A DNA stretch of 40,894 bases from Pseudonocardiales bacterium (GTDB taxonomy: Bacteria > Actinomycetota > Actinomycetes > Mycobacteriales > Pseudonocardiaceae): the NCBI GenBank assembly GCA_019243635.1, contig JAFAUB010000146.1, positions 1-40,894 of the forward strand. Direction: 5' to 3'. The notes beneath the pieces are model-generated. The model did not search any database. It saw nothing but the letters and a program-made list of their open reading frames with translations, and was not told the DNA's origin. The translations under genes and the position numbers were made by a program. Positions 1-8,443 of the stretch are shown here, in pieces. Position 1 is the stretch's first letter. Each line of letters begins with the position of its first letter.

Positions 1-129
1 CTCGCCGCCCAAGGCGACTTTGTCATGGCGCTTCGACAGTCAGGTCTCCCCTTCCGCCGGCCACCAGCTACGGGGCCGCTTGGCCGCTACCCCGACCGGA
101 CTCTCACCGGCAAGTCCATCACAGCTTGA
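1..129 (+). CDS. 3' end of an unidentified gene (partial)
   Basis: An open frame enters from the left edge and ends at TGA 127-129, giving 42 residues with a basic tail (PDRTLTGKSITA). I do not recognise the protein; a basic tail of this sort is sometimes seen in transposases, but nothing here proves it. It converges on the bkd operon, and the long hairpin at 172-234 lies between the two stop codons, as expected for a shared terminator. Confidence 0.3.
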   Translation, partial: LAAQGDFVMALRQSGLPFRRPPATGPLGRYPDRTLTGKSITA

Positions 130-171
130 CAGGACACACCCCCCACCATCCACAACCCTCACCCCAGCGAT

Positions 172-234
172 CGCATTCAGCGGGCTCAGCGGGTAAAAGG
201 GGTGCGAATTACCCCGCTGAGCCCGCTGAATGCG
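172..234. terminator. Long inverted repeat, probable bidirectional terminator
   Basis: The arms 172-196 and 209-234 are complementary over 25 pairs with a single extra G in the right arm and a 12-nt loop. The hairpin starts 11 nt beyond the stop of the minus-strand bkdC gene and 43 nt beyond the stop of the partial plus-strand gene. No T-run follows, which is common for terminator hairpins in high-GC actinobacteria. Confidence 0.7.
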
Positions 235-244
235 GAAAGGCGGG

Positions 245-1549
245 TTAGAAGGTGATCGCTTGGGCGGGGTCGGTGAGGAGGGTGGCGATGGCGACGAGGA
301 ACTGGGAGGCCTGTTGGCCGTCGACGACGCGGTGGTCTACGGACAGTGCCAGCTGGCAGACCTTGCGGGCCACGACGGCGCCGTCGTGCACCCAGGGCAT
401 GTCCCGGATCGCGCCGAGGGCGAGGATCGCCGACTCTCCGGGGTTCAGGATCGGGGTACCGGTGTCCACCCCGAAGACTCCGATGTTGGTGATGGTGACC
501 GTCCCGCCGAGCATGTCGCCCAGGGCGGTGCGTCCCTCCCGAGCCGATGCCGCCAGCTCGTCCACCGCGATGGCAAGCTCGCGCAGCGACATCCGGTCGG
601 CGTTGCGGATCTTCGGCACCACCAGCCCGCGCGGGGTGGCGGCGGCGATCCCGAGATGCACGTAGTCGAAGTAGACGATCTCGCCGGTCGCCTCGTCCCA
701 GCTGGCGTTGACCTCCGGGGTCCGCCGCGCCGCCAGGCACAGCGCCCGGGCGGCGAACGCCAGCGGGGTCAGCTTCACGTCCCGGAACCGCGGTTGGGCC
801 ACCAGGCGGTCCCGCAGCTCCATCATCGGCGTGACGTCGACGGTGAGGAACACCGTGACGTGCGGCGCGGTGAAGGCCGAGGACACCACCGCCGCCGCGG
901 TAGCCCTGCGCACCCCGCGGATCGGCTCCCGGCGCTGCCCGGTGCCGGACCCAACGGCGGCGGAACCAACGGCGGCGGAACCAGTGATGCCGGCACCGGT
1001 GACGGTGCCGTTGCCGACAGGGTGAGCGGCGCGTTGCACGTCCTCCCGGGTGACCACTCCGCCGGCTCCGGAGCCGGGCACTGTCCGCAGGTCGATCCCC
1101 AGCTCCTTGGCCAGCCTGCGCACGGGTGGCTTGGCCTGCGGGAGGGGTGCCCGCGCGGCGGCGGGCGACGCGGTCGGGCCGGCCTTGCGGGGCCGGCGGG
1201 TCACGGTCGAGGCCTGCGGGCCGTAACCGACCAGGGTCGTGATCCTCCCGCTGGGCCCTTCCTCCCCGATCGTGCCCGCCGGGGCGGGCTCCGACCCCGC
1301 CGCAGCGCTGAGGGGATCGTCGATCGCGATGATGGGAGTCCCCACCGCCACGGTGGCGCCAGGCTCGGCGAACAGCTCGCTGACCACTCCGGCATAGGGG
1401 CTGGGCAGCTCGACGGCGGCCTTGGCCGTCTCGATCTCGACGATGATCTGGTTGACGGTGACGGTATCCCCGGGCGCGACGCGCCAGCTGAGGATCTCCG
1501 CCTCAGTGAGGCCTTCCCCGACGTCGGGCAGCGCGAAGATGCGGGCCAT
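245..1549 (-). CDS. bkdC: Dihydrolipoamide acyltransferase (E2) of a 2-oxoacid dehydrogenase complex
   Basis: This 434-aa protein is the E2 core that moves the acyl group from E1 to CoA. An N-terminal lipoyl domain (about 1-75) carries lipoyl Lys43 in EIETAKAAVELP. A linker follows, then a peripheral-subunit-binding domain around 150-190 (RRLAKELGIDL, GSGAGGVVTREDV), and a C-terminal catalytic domain ending in DHRVVDG with His406 and Asp410 as active-site residues. The linker between the last two domains contains a 15-bp DNA tandem repeat (AVGSA units). The start at 1549 gives the canonical MARIFALPDVGEG beginning; longer in-frame extensions lie inside bkdB. It is the last gene of bkdA-bkdB-bkdC, 5 bp after bkdB. 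Branched-chain rather than pyruvate specificity is inferred from bkdA. Confidence 0.93.
   Translation of the reverse strand: MARIFALPDVGEGLTEAEILSWRVAPGDTVTVNQIIVEIETAKAAVELPSPYAGVVSELFAEPGATVAVGTPIIAIDDPLSAAAGSEPAPAGTIGEEGPSGRITTLVGYGPQASTVTRRPRKAGPTASPAAARAPLPQAKPPVRRLAKELGIDLRTVPGSGAGGVVTREDVQRAAHPVGNGTVTGAGITGSAAVGSAAVGSGTGQRREPIRGVRRATAAAVVSSAFTAPHVTVFLTVDVTPMMELRDRLVAQPRFRDVKLTPLAFAARALCLAARRTPEVNASWDEATGEIVYFDYVHLGIAAATPRGLVVPKIRNADRMSLRELAIAVDELAASAREGRTALGDMLGGTVTITNIGVFGVDTGTPILNPGESAILALGAIRDMPWVHDGAVVARKVCQLALSVDHRVVDGQQASQFLVAIATLLTDPAQAITF
947..983. repeat. 15-bp tandem repeat in the bkdC linker
   Basis: The unit GGAACCAACGGCGGC occurs at 947-961 (one mismatch) and 962-976, with a partial third copy at 977-983. 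On the minus strand it encodes AVGSA repeats in the flexible linker before the catalytic domain, a place where length changes are tolerated. Confidence 0.7.
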
Positions 1550-1554
1550 CTCGG

Positions 1555-2547
1555 TCAGTACGCCAGTGCTCGGTCGACGGCGTCGAGCACCCGGTCCAGG
1601 TCGGGCACGTAGTCCTCCTCGCACTTCGCGGGCGGGTACGGGGTGTCGAACCCGGTCACCCGCAGCACTGGAGCCTCCAGCGAGTAGAAGCACTCCTGGG
1701 ACACCCGGGCGGCCACCTCGGAGCTCAGCGAGACCTCGCCGGGCGCCTCGGACACGCAGATCAACCGCCCGGTGCGGCGCACCGAGTCGAACACCGGCGC
1801 CAGGTCCAGCGGCGACAAGGTGCGCAGGTCGATCACCTCCAGCGTCTGGCCGTCCTGTTCGGCGACGGTCGCGGCATCCAGCACGGTGCGCACCATCGGT
1901 CCGTAGGCCACCACCGTCGCGGTCGTGCCGGTACGCAGCACCCGCGAGCTGAACAGCGGCGGAGGCGCCGTCGCGAGGTCCAGCGGCGCCTTGTCCCAGT
2001 ACCGCCGCTTGGGCTCGAAGAAGATCACCGGGTCGTCGCAGGCGATCGCCTGCTGGATCATCCAGTACGCGTCGACCGGGTTGGCGCAGGCGAGCACCTT
2101 GAGCCCGGGGGTGTGCGCGAAGTAGGACTCCGGGGACTCCGAATGGTGCTCGACAGCGCCGATACCACCGCCGTGCGGGATGCGCACCACCACCGGCATC
2201 CGTAACCTGCCCTGCGAACGGTAGTGCATCTTGGCGAGCTGGGAGACGATCTGGTCGAAGGCGGGGAAGACGAACGCGTCGAACTGGATCTCACAGACCG
2301 GACGGTAGCCCCGAACCGCGAGCCCGACTGCGGTGCCGATGATCCCGGACTCACCCAGCGGGGTATCGAACACCCGCCGTTCACCGAAGTCCTTCTGCAG
2401 GCCATCGGTGACCCGGAAGACGCCGCCGAGCCGGCCGACGTCCTCGCCCATCACGATGACCTTGGGGTCGGCCTCCATCGCAGCGCGCAGACCCTGGTTG
2501 AGGCCCTTGGCCAGAGTGATCGTCTGAGGCGCGGCAGTGGCCGCCAT
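1555..2547 (-). CDS. bkdB: 2-oxoacid dehydrogenase E1 component, beta subunit
   Basis: A 330-aa transketolase-type beta subunit that, with the alpha subunit, decarboxylates branched-chain 2-oxoacids using thiamine diphosphate. Visible family features are MGEDVG near residue 34, FDTPLGESGIIG near 80, IQFDAFVFPAFDQI near 107, and RIPHGGGIGAVEHHSESPE around 142-161, the loop carrying active-site His residues. The length is normal for the family. Its ATG overlaps the stop of bkdA (ATGA at 2544-2549 region), so the two subunits are translationally coupled, and the stop is 5 bp from the bkdC start. Confidence 0.93.
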   Translation of the reverse strand: MAATAAPQTITLAKGLNQGLRAAMEADPKVIVMGEDVGRLGGVFRVTDGLQKDFGERRVFDTPLGESGIIGTAVGLAVRGYRPVCEIQFDAFVFPAFDQIVSQLAKMHYRSQGRLRMPVVVRIPHGGGIGAVEHHSESPESYFAHTPGLKVLACANPVDAYWMIQQAIACDDPVIFFEPKRRYWDKAPLDLATAPPPLFSSRVLRTGTTATVVAYGPMVRTVLDAATVAEQDGQTLEVIDLRTLSPLDLAPVFDSVRRTGRLICVSEAPGEVSLSSEVAARVSQECFYSLEAPVLRVTGFDTPYPPAKCEEDYVPDLDRVLDAVDRALAY

Positions 2548-3794
2548 CAGTGTGCGCTCCCGGGTGCACTCCCGGCGTCGGTGAACGACGCGTGGTAGGC
2601 CAGGTAGTCCTCACGGGCCGCGTCGAGGAGGGGCGAGGACTCGGCATAGACCTTCGAGAAGATCCGCTCCGGACCAGGGGCGGGCATCGAGATACAGTAG
2701 TCGCGCAGCCGCAGGGCCAGCTCGTCGGCCTCAGCGGCCAGGCCGTCGAAGAACTCCGGCTCCGCCAGCCCCTCGCGCACCAGGTGCACCCGGACCCGCT
2801 CCAGGGGATCCTTGAGCTTCCATTCCTCCAGTTCGGTGGCGAGCTGGTAGCGGGTCGGGTCGTCAGAGGTGGTGTGCGCGTCCATCCGGTAGGTGCACGC
2901 CTCGATCAGCACCGGGCCATTGCCGGTACGGCACTCCCGCAGCGCCCAGCGGGTGGCGGCCAGGGTGGCCAGCACGTCGTTGCCGTCCACCCGGATCCCG
3001 GGAAAGCCGTAGCCGCGGGCCCGCTGGTACAGCGGCACCCGGGTCTGCCGGTCCAGCGACGCGGAGATCGCCCACTGGTTGTTCTGGCAGAAGAACACCA
3101 CCGGCGCGTCATAGACGGCGGCCCAGACGAAGCCCTCGTGCACGTCGCCCTGTGAGGTGGCGCCGTCGCCGAAGAAGCAGATCGTGGCCTCACCGGTCTC
3201 GGCGTCGCCGATCCTCCCGTCCAGCCGCTGCCCCATCGCGTAGCCGGTGGCGTGCAGGCACTGGTTGGCGATCACGATGGTGTACAGCTGCAACCCGGTG
3301 CTGAGCGGGTCCCAGGAGCCCTGGTCGATGCCGCGGAAGATGCCGAACAGCTCGGTGGGATCCACCCCTCGGCACCACGCGATGCCATGCTCACGGTAGG
3401 ACGGGAAGGCCATGTCCTGCGGGGCCATCGCGCGACCAGCACCGATCTGGGCGGCCTCCTGGCCCAGCAGCGGGGCCCACAGACCGAGCTCCCCCTGCCG
3501 CTGCAAGGCCTTGGCCTCCCGATCCGACCGGCGGACGAGCACCATGTCGCGGTACAGCGACCGGAGCTCCGCCGGGGAGATCTCCAGGTCGAACCGCGGA
3601 TGCGAGACCCGCTGCCCCTCCGGGTTGAGCAGCTGGACCAGATCCTCCCCCTCGCTGGTGGCGCGTAGTCCCGCGATCACCTGCTGCGGGGTGTGCTGAC
3701 CCTCGACGTCCATCGCGGTACCCACCACGGGGCCCCCGATAGCTGACCTGGCGGCGGAGCTGGAGCAAGACGAGGGGGGCGTGCGGGTCGACAT
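2547..3794 (-). CDS. bkdA: 2-oxoacid dehydrogenase E1 component, alpha subunit
   Basis: A 415-aa ThDP-dependent alpha subunit. The ThDP/Mg motif is present as GDGATSQGDVHEGF followed by CQNNQWAIS, and the stretch YRMDAHTTSDDPTRY is typical of branched-chain 2-oxoacid dehydrogenases, including the phosphorylation-loop region. The start at 3794 is supported by AAGGAG about 5 nt upstream. The first about 30 residues are Ser/Ala-rich and unlike most family members, so an internal start at the later Met (MDVEGQ) is conceivable. It is the first gene of bkdABC. The complex feeds isobutyryl-, isovaleryl- and 2-methylbutyryl-CoA into branched fatty acid and polyketide synthesis. Confidence 0.92.
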   Translation of the reverse strand: MSTRTPPSSCSSSAARSAIGGPVVGTAMDVEGQHTPQQVIAGLRATSEGEDLVQLLNPEGQRVSHPRFDLEISPAELRSLYRDMVLVRRSDREAKALQRQGELGLWAPLLGQEAAQIGAGRAMAPQDMAFPSYREHGIAWCRGVDPTELFGIFRGIDQGSWDPLSTGLQLYTIVIANQCLHATGYAMGQRLDGRIGDAETGEATICFFGDGATSQGDVHEGFVWAAVYDAPVVFFCQNNQWAISASLDRQTRVPLYQRARGYGFPGIRVDGNDVLATLAATRWALRECRTGNGPVLIEACTYRMDAHTTSDDPTRYQLATELEEWKLKDPLERVRVHLVREGLAEPEFFDGLAAEADELALRLRDYCISMPAPGPERIFSKVYAESSPLLDAAREDYLAYHASFTDAGSAPGSAH

Positions 3795-3812
3795 GGGATC
3801 TCCTTGTTGTCA

Positions 3813-3844
3813 CGCCCCGCTCCACTTGTGATGGACACGGGGCG
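3813..3844. promoter_or_regulatory. Inverted repeat in the bkdA upstream region
   Basis: CGCCCCG at 3813-3819 is complementary to CGGGGCG at 3838-3844, and an inner TCCA/TGGA pair sits between. It lies 19-50 nt upstream of the bkdA start in the 146-bp gap shared with the divergent lipoprotein gene. It could be a leader hairpin or an operator; no known regulator site is recognised. Confidence 0.4.
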
Positions 3845-3940
3845 AGGTCTGCGCAGCCCGGCTCCGGGGTCTGGAGCCGATACTCACGAGTCACTCCACC
3901 CCCAATCCTGGCACGGGCGGCGGCGATCGGCACGAACCTG

Positions 3941-5014
3941 ATGGGTCGCCGGAACAGCGCCGGGCCACTCGCTGAAGAATCACCAGGCGTGCGCCCTCGC
4001 TGGGTCTCCGTGACCGTCCTCACCGTCGCCCTGATCACGGGGTGCGGCTCCTCGTCCCCGGCGGTGCCGACCTCCACCGGGTCGCCGCCGGCGCTTCGGT
4101 TGCCGCCGGCGGCCGAGCCGGCCCCCGCTCCCGTGCCGACCGCGCCACCGGCCGGGCGGACGGTGCCGGTGGGCGCCGCCCCGGAGGGCGTCGTGGTCGA
4201 CCCGAGGACGCACATCGTGGCCGTCGGGGTGCGTGACGCGCTGACCCTGCTGGACGCCACCACCGGCGCGGTGCTGCGCACGGTGCCGCTGCCCGGTGGG
4301 CTGCGGCACCTGCAGCTGGCCGCGCCCGGCGGCCCGGTGCTGGTCCCCGACGAGGACTCGAACCAGCTGCTGCGGGTGGCGCTGCCCGGCGGCGAGATCA
4401 CCTCTCGGGTGGTCACCGGTAGGGCCCCGCACGATGCCACGGCCGCCGCGGGCGGCACCGTGTTCGTGGCCGACGAGCTCGGGCACAGCGTGGTCGCGGT
4501 GCGGGGCGAGGAGATCGTGCACACCTTCACCGACGTCACCCAGCCGGCCGGGTTGGCGGCCGTCGGCGACCTCGTCGGCCTGGTCGACGTCCGGGAGAAC
4601 ACCCTCGACGTCTACGACGCCCAGCGGATGCGGCGGGTGGCGCAGCTGCCCGCGGGTGCCGGACCCACCCATGTGGTCGCCGACAAGCGCGGGCACCTGG
4701 CGGTCGTCGACACCCGCGGCGGGGCCGTGCTGCTCTATGCGCTTGCACCCGCGATCCGACAGATCGGTCGGGTTTCCCTCCCCGGCACGCCCTATGGGAT
4801 CACCTACGACCCGGTCCGCGACCGGCTGTGGGTGACGTTGACCGCGCTCAACGAGGTGATCGGGCTCAACCTCGGCGCGCGGGAGCCGGTACTGGCCACC
4901 CCGCTGCCCACGGTCCGCCAGCCGAACACGGTCGCGGTGGACAGCGCTACCGGCCGGCTGTTCGTCACCGGCACCGCCGAGGGGGTACTGGAGATCATCG
5001 ATGGAGTGACGTAG
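3941..5014 (+). CDS. Beta-propeller (YVTN-type) lipoprotein
   Basis: A 357-aa secreted lipoprotein. A hydrophobic signal ends in the lipobox LITGC with Cys35. A Ser/Pro/Ala-rich spacer follows, and then repeated blade-like segments such as GAAPEGVVVDPRTH, RAPHDATAAAGGTVFVADEL, GAGPTHVVADKRGHLAVVDT and RQPNTVAVDSATGRLFVTG, the YVTN/NHL beta-propeller pattern. The GTG at 3989 would place the lipobox Cys at residue 19, a more usual signal length, so that start is a serious alternative. The epimerase gene begins 2 nt after its stop, suggesting co-transcription. No enzymatic residues are evident; a binding or scaffold role at the membrane surface is inferred. Confidence 0.8.
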   Translation: MGRRNSAGPLAEESPGVRPRWVSVTVLTVALITGCGSSSPAVPTSTGSPPALRLPPAAEPAPAPVPTAPPAGRTVPVGAAPEGVVVDPRTHIVAVGVRDALTLLDATTGAVLRTVPLPGGLRHLQLAAPGGPVLVPDEDSNQLLRVALPGGEITSRVVTGRAPHDATAAAGGTVFVADELGHSVVAVRGEEIVHTFTDVTQPAGLAAVGDLVGLVDVRENTLDVYDAQRMRRVAQLPAGAGPTHVVADKRGHLAVVDTRGGAVLLYALAPAIRQIGRVSLPGTPYGITYDPVRDRLWVTLTALNEVIGLNLGAREPVLATPLPTVRQPNTVAVDSATGRLFVTGTAEGVLEIIDGVT

Positions 5015-5015
5015 C

Positions 5016-6089
5016 GTGCTCGGCGTGCGAGTTCTGATCACCGGCGGCGCGGGTTTCATCGGCTCGCACGTCGCCGACCTGCTCGCCACCGGCGGGCACT
5101 CGGTGCTGCTGCTGGACGCGTTCCTGCCGCAGGCCCACGGCTCAGGCGCGCCGCCGGAGTGGACGGCCGGGCACGAGCTGGTCCGCGGCGACGTTCGGGA
5201 CGCCGAGCTGCTGGGCCGCCTGCTGCCCGGGGTGGACGCGGTGTGCCACCAGGCCGCAATGGTCGGGCACGGGCTCGACCCCTCCGACGCCCCGGACTAC
5301 ACCGCCAACAACGACCTCGGGACCGCGGTACTGCTGGCGGCAATGCACAGAGCGGGGGTGCGCCGGCTGGTGCTGGCCAGCTCGATGGTGGTCTACGGCG
5401 AGGGCCGGTACACCTGCCCGAGTCACGGCGTCGTCCCCGCCGCACCACGACGAGCCGAGGACATCGCGGCCGGGCGCTACGAGGTGCCCTGCCCACATTG
5501 CGGCGCCGATCTCGAGCCCCTGCTGGTGGGCGAGGACGCCCCGCTAGACCCGCGCAGCACCTACGCCGCCACCAAGCTGTCCCAGGAGCACCTCGCCGCG
5601 GTGTGGGCCCGGCAGACCGGAGGGGGGGTGTGGGCGCTGCGCTACCACAACGTCTACGGCTCCCGGATGCCTCGCGACACTCCCTACGCCGGAGTGGCGT
5701 CGATCTTCCGGTCGGCGCTGGCGGGTGGTGGCGCGCCGCGGGTGATGGAGGACGGACGGCAGCGCCGGGACTTCGTGCACGTGTCCGACGTCGCGCGGGC
5801 CAACGCGCTGGCCCTGACCGCCCGTCCGCCGTTCGGGCGGTGCGTGCCGGTCAACATCTGCTCCGGGCAGCCGCACACCGTCGGTGAGCTGGCCACCGAG
5901 CTGGCCCACGCGATGGGCGGGTCAGCTCCGCAGGTCGTCGGTGGCGCCCGGCCCGGCGATGTGCGGCATGTGACGGCCGACCCCACCCGGGCCGCCGAGC
6001 TGCTCGGTTACCGGGCGCGAGTGTCCTTCGCCGAAGGTGTCACCCGGTTCGCCACCGACCCGCTGCGCGAGCCGGTCACCACGTCGTGA
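5016..6089 (+). CDS. NAD-dependent epimerase/dehydratase with Cys/His insert
   Basis: A 357-aa extended SDR of the UDP-sugar epimerase type. The N-terminal Rossmann motif is GGAGFIGSH (about 9-17), the substrate region has LASSMVVYGEG, and the catalytic YxxxK is in STYAATKLSQE. Between these an insert carries CPSHG (Cys134, His137) and CPHCG (Cys159, Cys162), a zinc-ribbon-like arrangement not found in GalE itself. The GTG start at 5016 has GGAGTGA 6-8 nt upstream and is 1 nt after the preceding stop. It likely acts on a nucleotide-activated sugar; the exact substrate cannot be told. Its 3' end overlaps the converging membrane protein gene by 14 bp. Confidence 0.88.
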   Translation: MLGVRVLITGGAGFIGSHVADLLATGGHSVLLLDAFLPQAHGSGAPPEWTAGHELVRGDVRDAELLGRLLPGVDAVCHQAAMVGHGLDPSDAPDYTANNDLGTAVLLAAMHRAGVRRLVLASSMVVYGEGRYTCPSHGVVPAAPRRAEDIAAGRYEVPCPHCGADLEPLLVGEDAPLDPRSTYAATKLSQEHLAAVWARQTGGGVWALRYHNVYGSRMPRDTPYAGVASIFRSALAGGGAPRVMEDGRQRRDFVHVSDVARANALALTARPPFGRCVPVNICSGQPHTVGELATELAHAMGGSAPQVVGGARPGDVRHVTADPTRAAELLGYRARVSFAEGVTRFATDPLREPVTTS

Positions 6090-7443
6090 GCAGCAGGTGG
6101 TTGACGGCCAGCGCGAGCACCGCCTGGGCGGCCAGCCACCACCGGGCCCGCCGCGCCGGGAGCAGCCCGGCGGCGGGGAGGAGCCAGACCGCGAACGGCA
6201 GCCAGATCCGCTCCACCTCGGCCTTGCTCAGCCCGGACAGGTCGGCGACCAGCACCGCCAGCGCGGCCGCCGCGCACAGCAGAACCAGCGCGCGCGGGTG
6301 CGCCCGCTCCGGGGTGAGCACCCGCCGCAGCCCGGCCGTCCCGGCCGGGCCGAGCACCACCGCTAGGCACGCCAGGTCAGCCCACACCCAGTAGCCGTAG
6401 GGGCGCTCCAGGCCGTACTCCCCCGGCTGGTAGTACCGGACCGTGACCCGCTGGTATCCCTCGAGCCACCAGAAGCCCGCGGTGACGAAGGTGGCCACCA
6501 CGGCCACCACGCCGGCACCGGCCACCAGCAGCGGCGCGAGGCGACGGGCGGTGACCGCGACGGCCACCGGGAGCAACCCGGCCAGCACCAGCCCGTAGGA
6601 CAGGAACAGGGTGGCGCCGAGCAGCAACCCGCCGCTCACGCCTGCGGCGAGCGCCGGAATGTCGAGCCGTCGCCGGGCGGCACCGATGGCGACCAGCGCG
6701 ACCCCCCAGGCCAGCACCCCCGTGAACAGACCGTCCGCGGACACCCCGACCCAGATCGCGCCGGGAAACAGCACCCCGAACGGCAGCGCCGCTCGGGCGG
6801 TGGCCTCGGCGCCCAGGGCCCGCAGCGTGACCGCCACCGCGACCGCGGCCGACGACCCGACCAGCACGCACAGCAGCGCCGCCGGCGCCCCGCCGGGCAG
6901 CCCCACCCGGTCCAGGCCGACGAAGACCAGCAGCGCCCCAGGGGGATGCCCGGCGACGTGCGTGGTCCAGGACTCGGGCCGCCCTCCGGCGATCCGCTCG
7001 GCGAAGGTCCGCAGCATCGCGCCCACGTCGCCGACCCTCGGGACGTCGTGCAGGTACTCGGTCGGGGTGGTCAGCCGCCCGACCACCCCGCGCTGCCAGC
7101 CGTCGATCAGGGCCAGGACCATCGTCCAGGCTGATGCCACAGCGGCGGAGACCCCCAGCAGCGGCCGCCAGGGCAGCCGGGCGGCCAGCTCGGGTCCGCG
7201 CAGGATGACCAGCAGCGCGACGAGCACCGAGGGGACCGTGCCCGGCCCGGTGTGCGGCAGCCACTGCGCACCCAGCGGAGGAGCGTCGACATGCAGCGGG
7301 ACCCCGCAGTGGAGCAACCAGGCGCCGAGTGCCGCGGCCACCGCGACCAGCAGCCCGGCGCACCAGGCGGCCACCAGGTCCGCGCCAAGGCCCCGGGACA
7401 CTGGGGACACTGTCGAGGGCTCGCGCGGCGCGGTCCTCGTCAC
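6076..7443 (-). CDS. Polytopic membrane protein, possibly a GT-C-type glycosyltransferase
   Basis: About 455 residues with ten or more hydrophobic segments (for example LVAAWCAGLLVAVAAALGAW and VALLVILRG at the N-terminal end). A DGW near residue 110 and the late motif SKAEVERIWLPFAVWLLPAAG resemble actinobacterial integral membrane proteins found beside sugar epimerases and glycosyltransferases. I see no decisive GT-C catalytic signature, so the function is open. The GTG start at 7443 has GAGGA 7 nt upstream and lies in a 17-bp tandem duplication. An ATG at 7506 in frame is the alternative. It converges on the epimerase with a 14-bp overlap. Confidence 0.75.
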   Translation of the reverse strand: MTRTAPREPSTVSPVSRGLGADLVAAWCAGLLVAVAAALGAWLLHCGVPLHVDAPPLGAQWLPHTGPGTVPSVLVALLVILRGPELAARLPWRPLLGVSAAVASAWTMVLALIDGWQRGVVGRLTTPTEYLHDVPRVGDVGAMLRTFAERIAGGRPESWTTHVAGHPPGALLVFVGLDRVGLPGGAPAALLCVLVGSSAAVAVAVTLRALGAEATARAALPFGVLFPGAIWVGVSADGLFTGVLAWGVALVAIGAARRRLDIPALAAGVSGGLLLGATLFLSYGLVLAGLLPVAVAVTARRLAPLLVAGAGVVAVVATFVTAGFWWLEGYQRVTVRYYQPGEYGLERPYGYWVWADLACLAVVLGPAGTAGLRRVLTPERAHPRALVLLCAAAALAVLVADLSGLSKAEVERIWLPFAVWLLPAAGLLPARRARWWLAAQAVLALAVNHLLLTTW

Positions 7444-7460
7444 GGCGCGGTCCTCGTCAC
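7427..7460. repeat. 17-bp perfect tandem duplication at a gene start
   Basis: The unit GGCGCGGTCCTCGTCAC is present at 7427-7443 and 7444-7460 without mismatch. It covers the proposed start codon of the membrane protein gene and its ribosome-binding region on the minus strand, so two GTG codons with identical upstream context exist in different frames. Confidence 0.85.
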
Positions 7461-7648
7461 AGCCCCGAGTTATACCTCGCCTGGATGCGGCGAGCCGGCC
7501 GGCCACATTCCCGCACTGGTCGAACTGTGACCTGATCGTGATAAACGGACTGTGTTCGAGCCCGTCGATGCGGGTAACCGAAAGCTCGGCTGTTTCCTCT
7601 CGCGCGTCTTGTGTGAGATCGAGCGCCCACCAGCTGTTGGGAGGTTTC

Positions 7649-8443
7649 GTGCGGAACAGGGTTGATGAGGGTGGGTTCCGAGAGCTTCTGGAGGAGTCTG
7701 ATGATCTCCAGTCGGATGCGATGCGGACCGCTCGCAGGGGTCTGGGTGAGTACGTGGAGGCGGCGCGGGAGGCCCGGGTGGCCGCCGGTCGGAGTGGTGG
7801 GCGGTGGGGGTCGGTCGCGGGTGTGGCGGGGGCCGCGGGTCTGGTGGGGGGTAGGAGGGTGTGGGCGGCGGGTGATGACGTGTCGGCGTTGCAGACCGCG
7901 GCCGGTCTGGAGAACCTGGCGGTGTCGACGTATCAGACCGCGTTGGGGTTGCCGTTCATCGGGGGTGATGCGGCGAACCCGGTGGTGAAGGCGTTCGCGA
8001 TGAGGACGATGGGCCAGCACGGCGAGCATGCGATGGCGTTCAACGCCGCGGCGCGGCGGTTGGGTGGCCGGCCTCAGACCGGTCCGGATCCCAGGTACGC
8101 GCCAATGGTGCGGGCGAAGGTGCCCACGATCACGGGTCCGTTGGATGTGGTGGGGTTGGCGATCTCGCTGGAGGATGTGGCGACGCAGACCTATGTCAAG
8201 GACGTGGGGGTGGTGTCCACGGCGGAGCTGCGGCAGCTGTTCGCCGGTGTGGCCGGGGTGGAGTCGCAGCATCGGGCGATCCTGCTGGCGGTGCAGGCGT
8301 TGCTGAAGGCGGACGAGCCGCAGCTGGTCGCGCTGCCCCCGGATGCGGCGAGGCTTCCCGCCGCGGCGGGGAGCGTGGGTTTCCCCGACTCGTTCTATCC
8401 CACCACGATGGCCGCTCCGGTCGATGAAGGAGCCGTGAAGTGA
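7649..8443 (+). CDS. Ferritin-like four-helix protein (Ferritin_2 type), membrane anchored
   Basis: 264 aa from a GTG with GGGAGG 4 nt upstream. The first about 50 residues are charged and helical, followed by a Gly/Ala/Val-rich hydrophobic stretch (GSVAGVAGAAGLVGG) that looks like an anchor or poor signal. The remainder shows four helices with carboxylate/His pairs: LENLAVSTY, GQHGEHAMAFN, LEDVATQTY and VESQHRAIL, matching the ferritin-like di-metal pattern. The next gene is a paralogue and overlaps it by GTGA, so the two probably form a pair at the outer face of the membrane. The biochemical role (metal storage, oxidant defence) is not established for this family. Confidence 0.82.
   Translation: MRNRVDEGGFRELLEESDDLQSDAMRTARRGLGEYVEAAREARVAAGRSGGRWGSVAGVAGAAGLVGGRRVWAAGDDVSALQTAAGLENLAVSTYQTALGLPFIGGDAANPVVKAFAMRTMGQHGEHAMAFNAAARRLGGRPQTGPDPRYAPMVRAKVPTITGPLDVVGLAISLEDVATQTYVKDVGVVSTAELRQLFAGVAGVESQHRAILLAVQALLKADEPQLVALPPDAARLPAAAGSVGFPDSFYPTTMAAPVDEGAVK

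Noticed and set aside
3391..4602. Long minus-strand open frame across the bkdA start and the lipoprotein gene
   Set aside because: Low-complexity composition with no motif, lying over two well-supported genes; a shadow.
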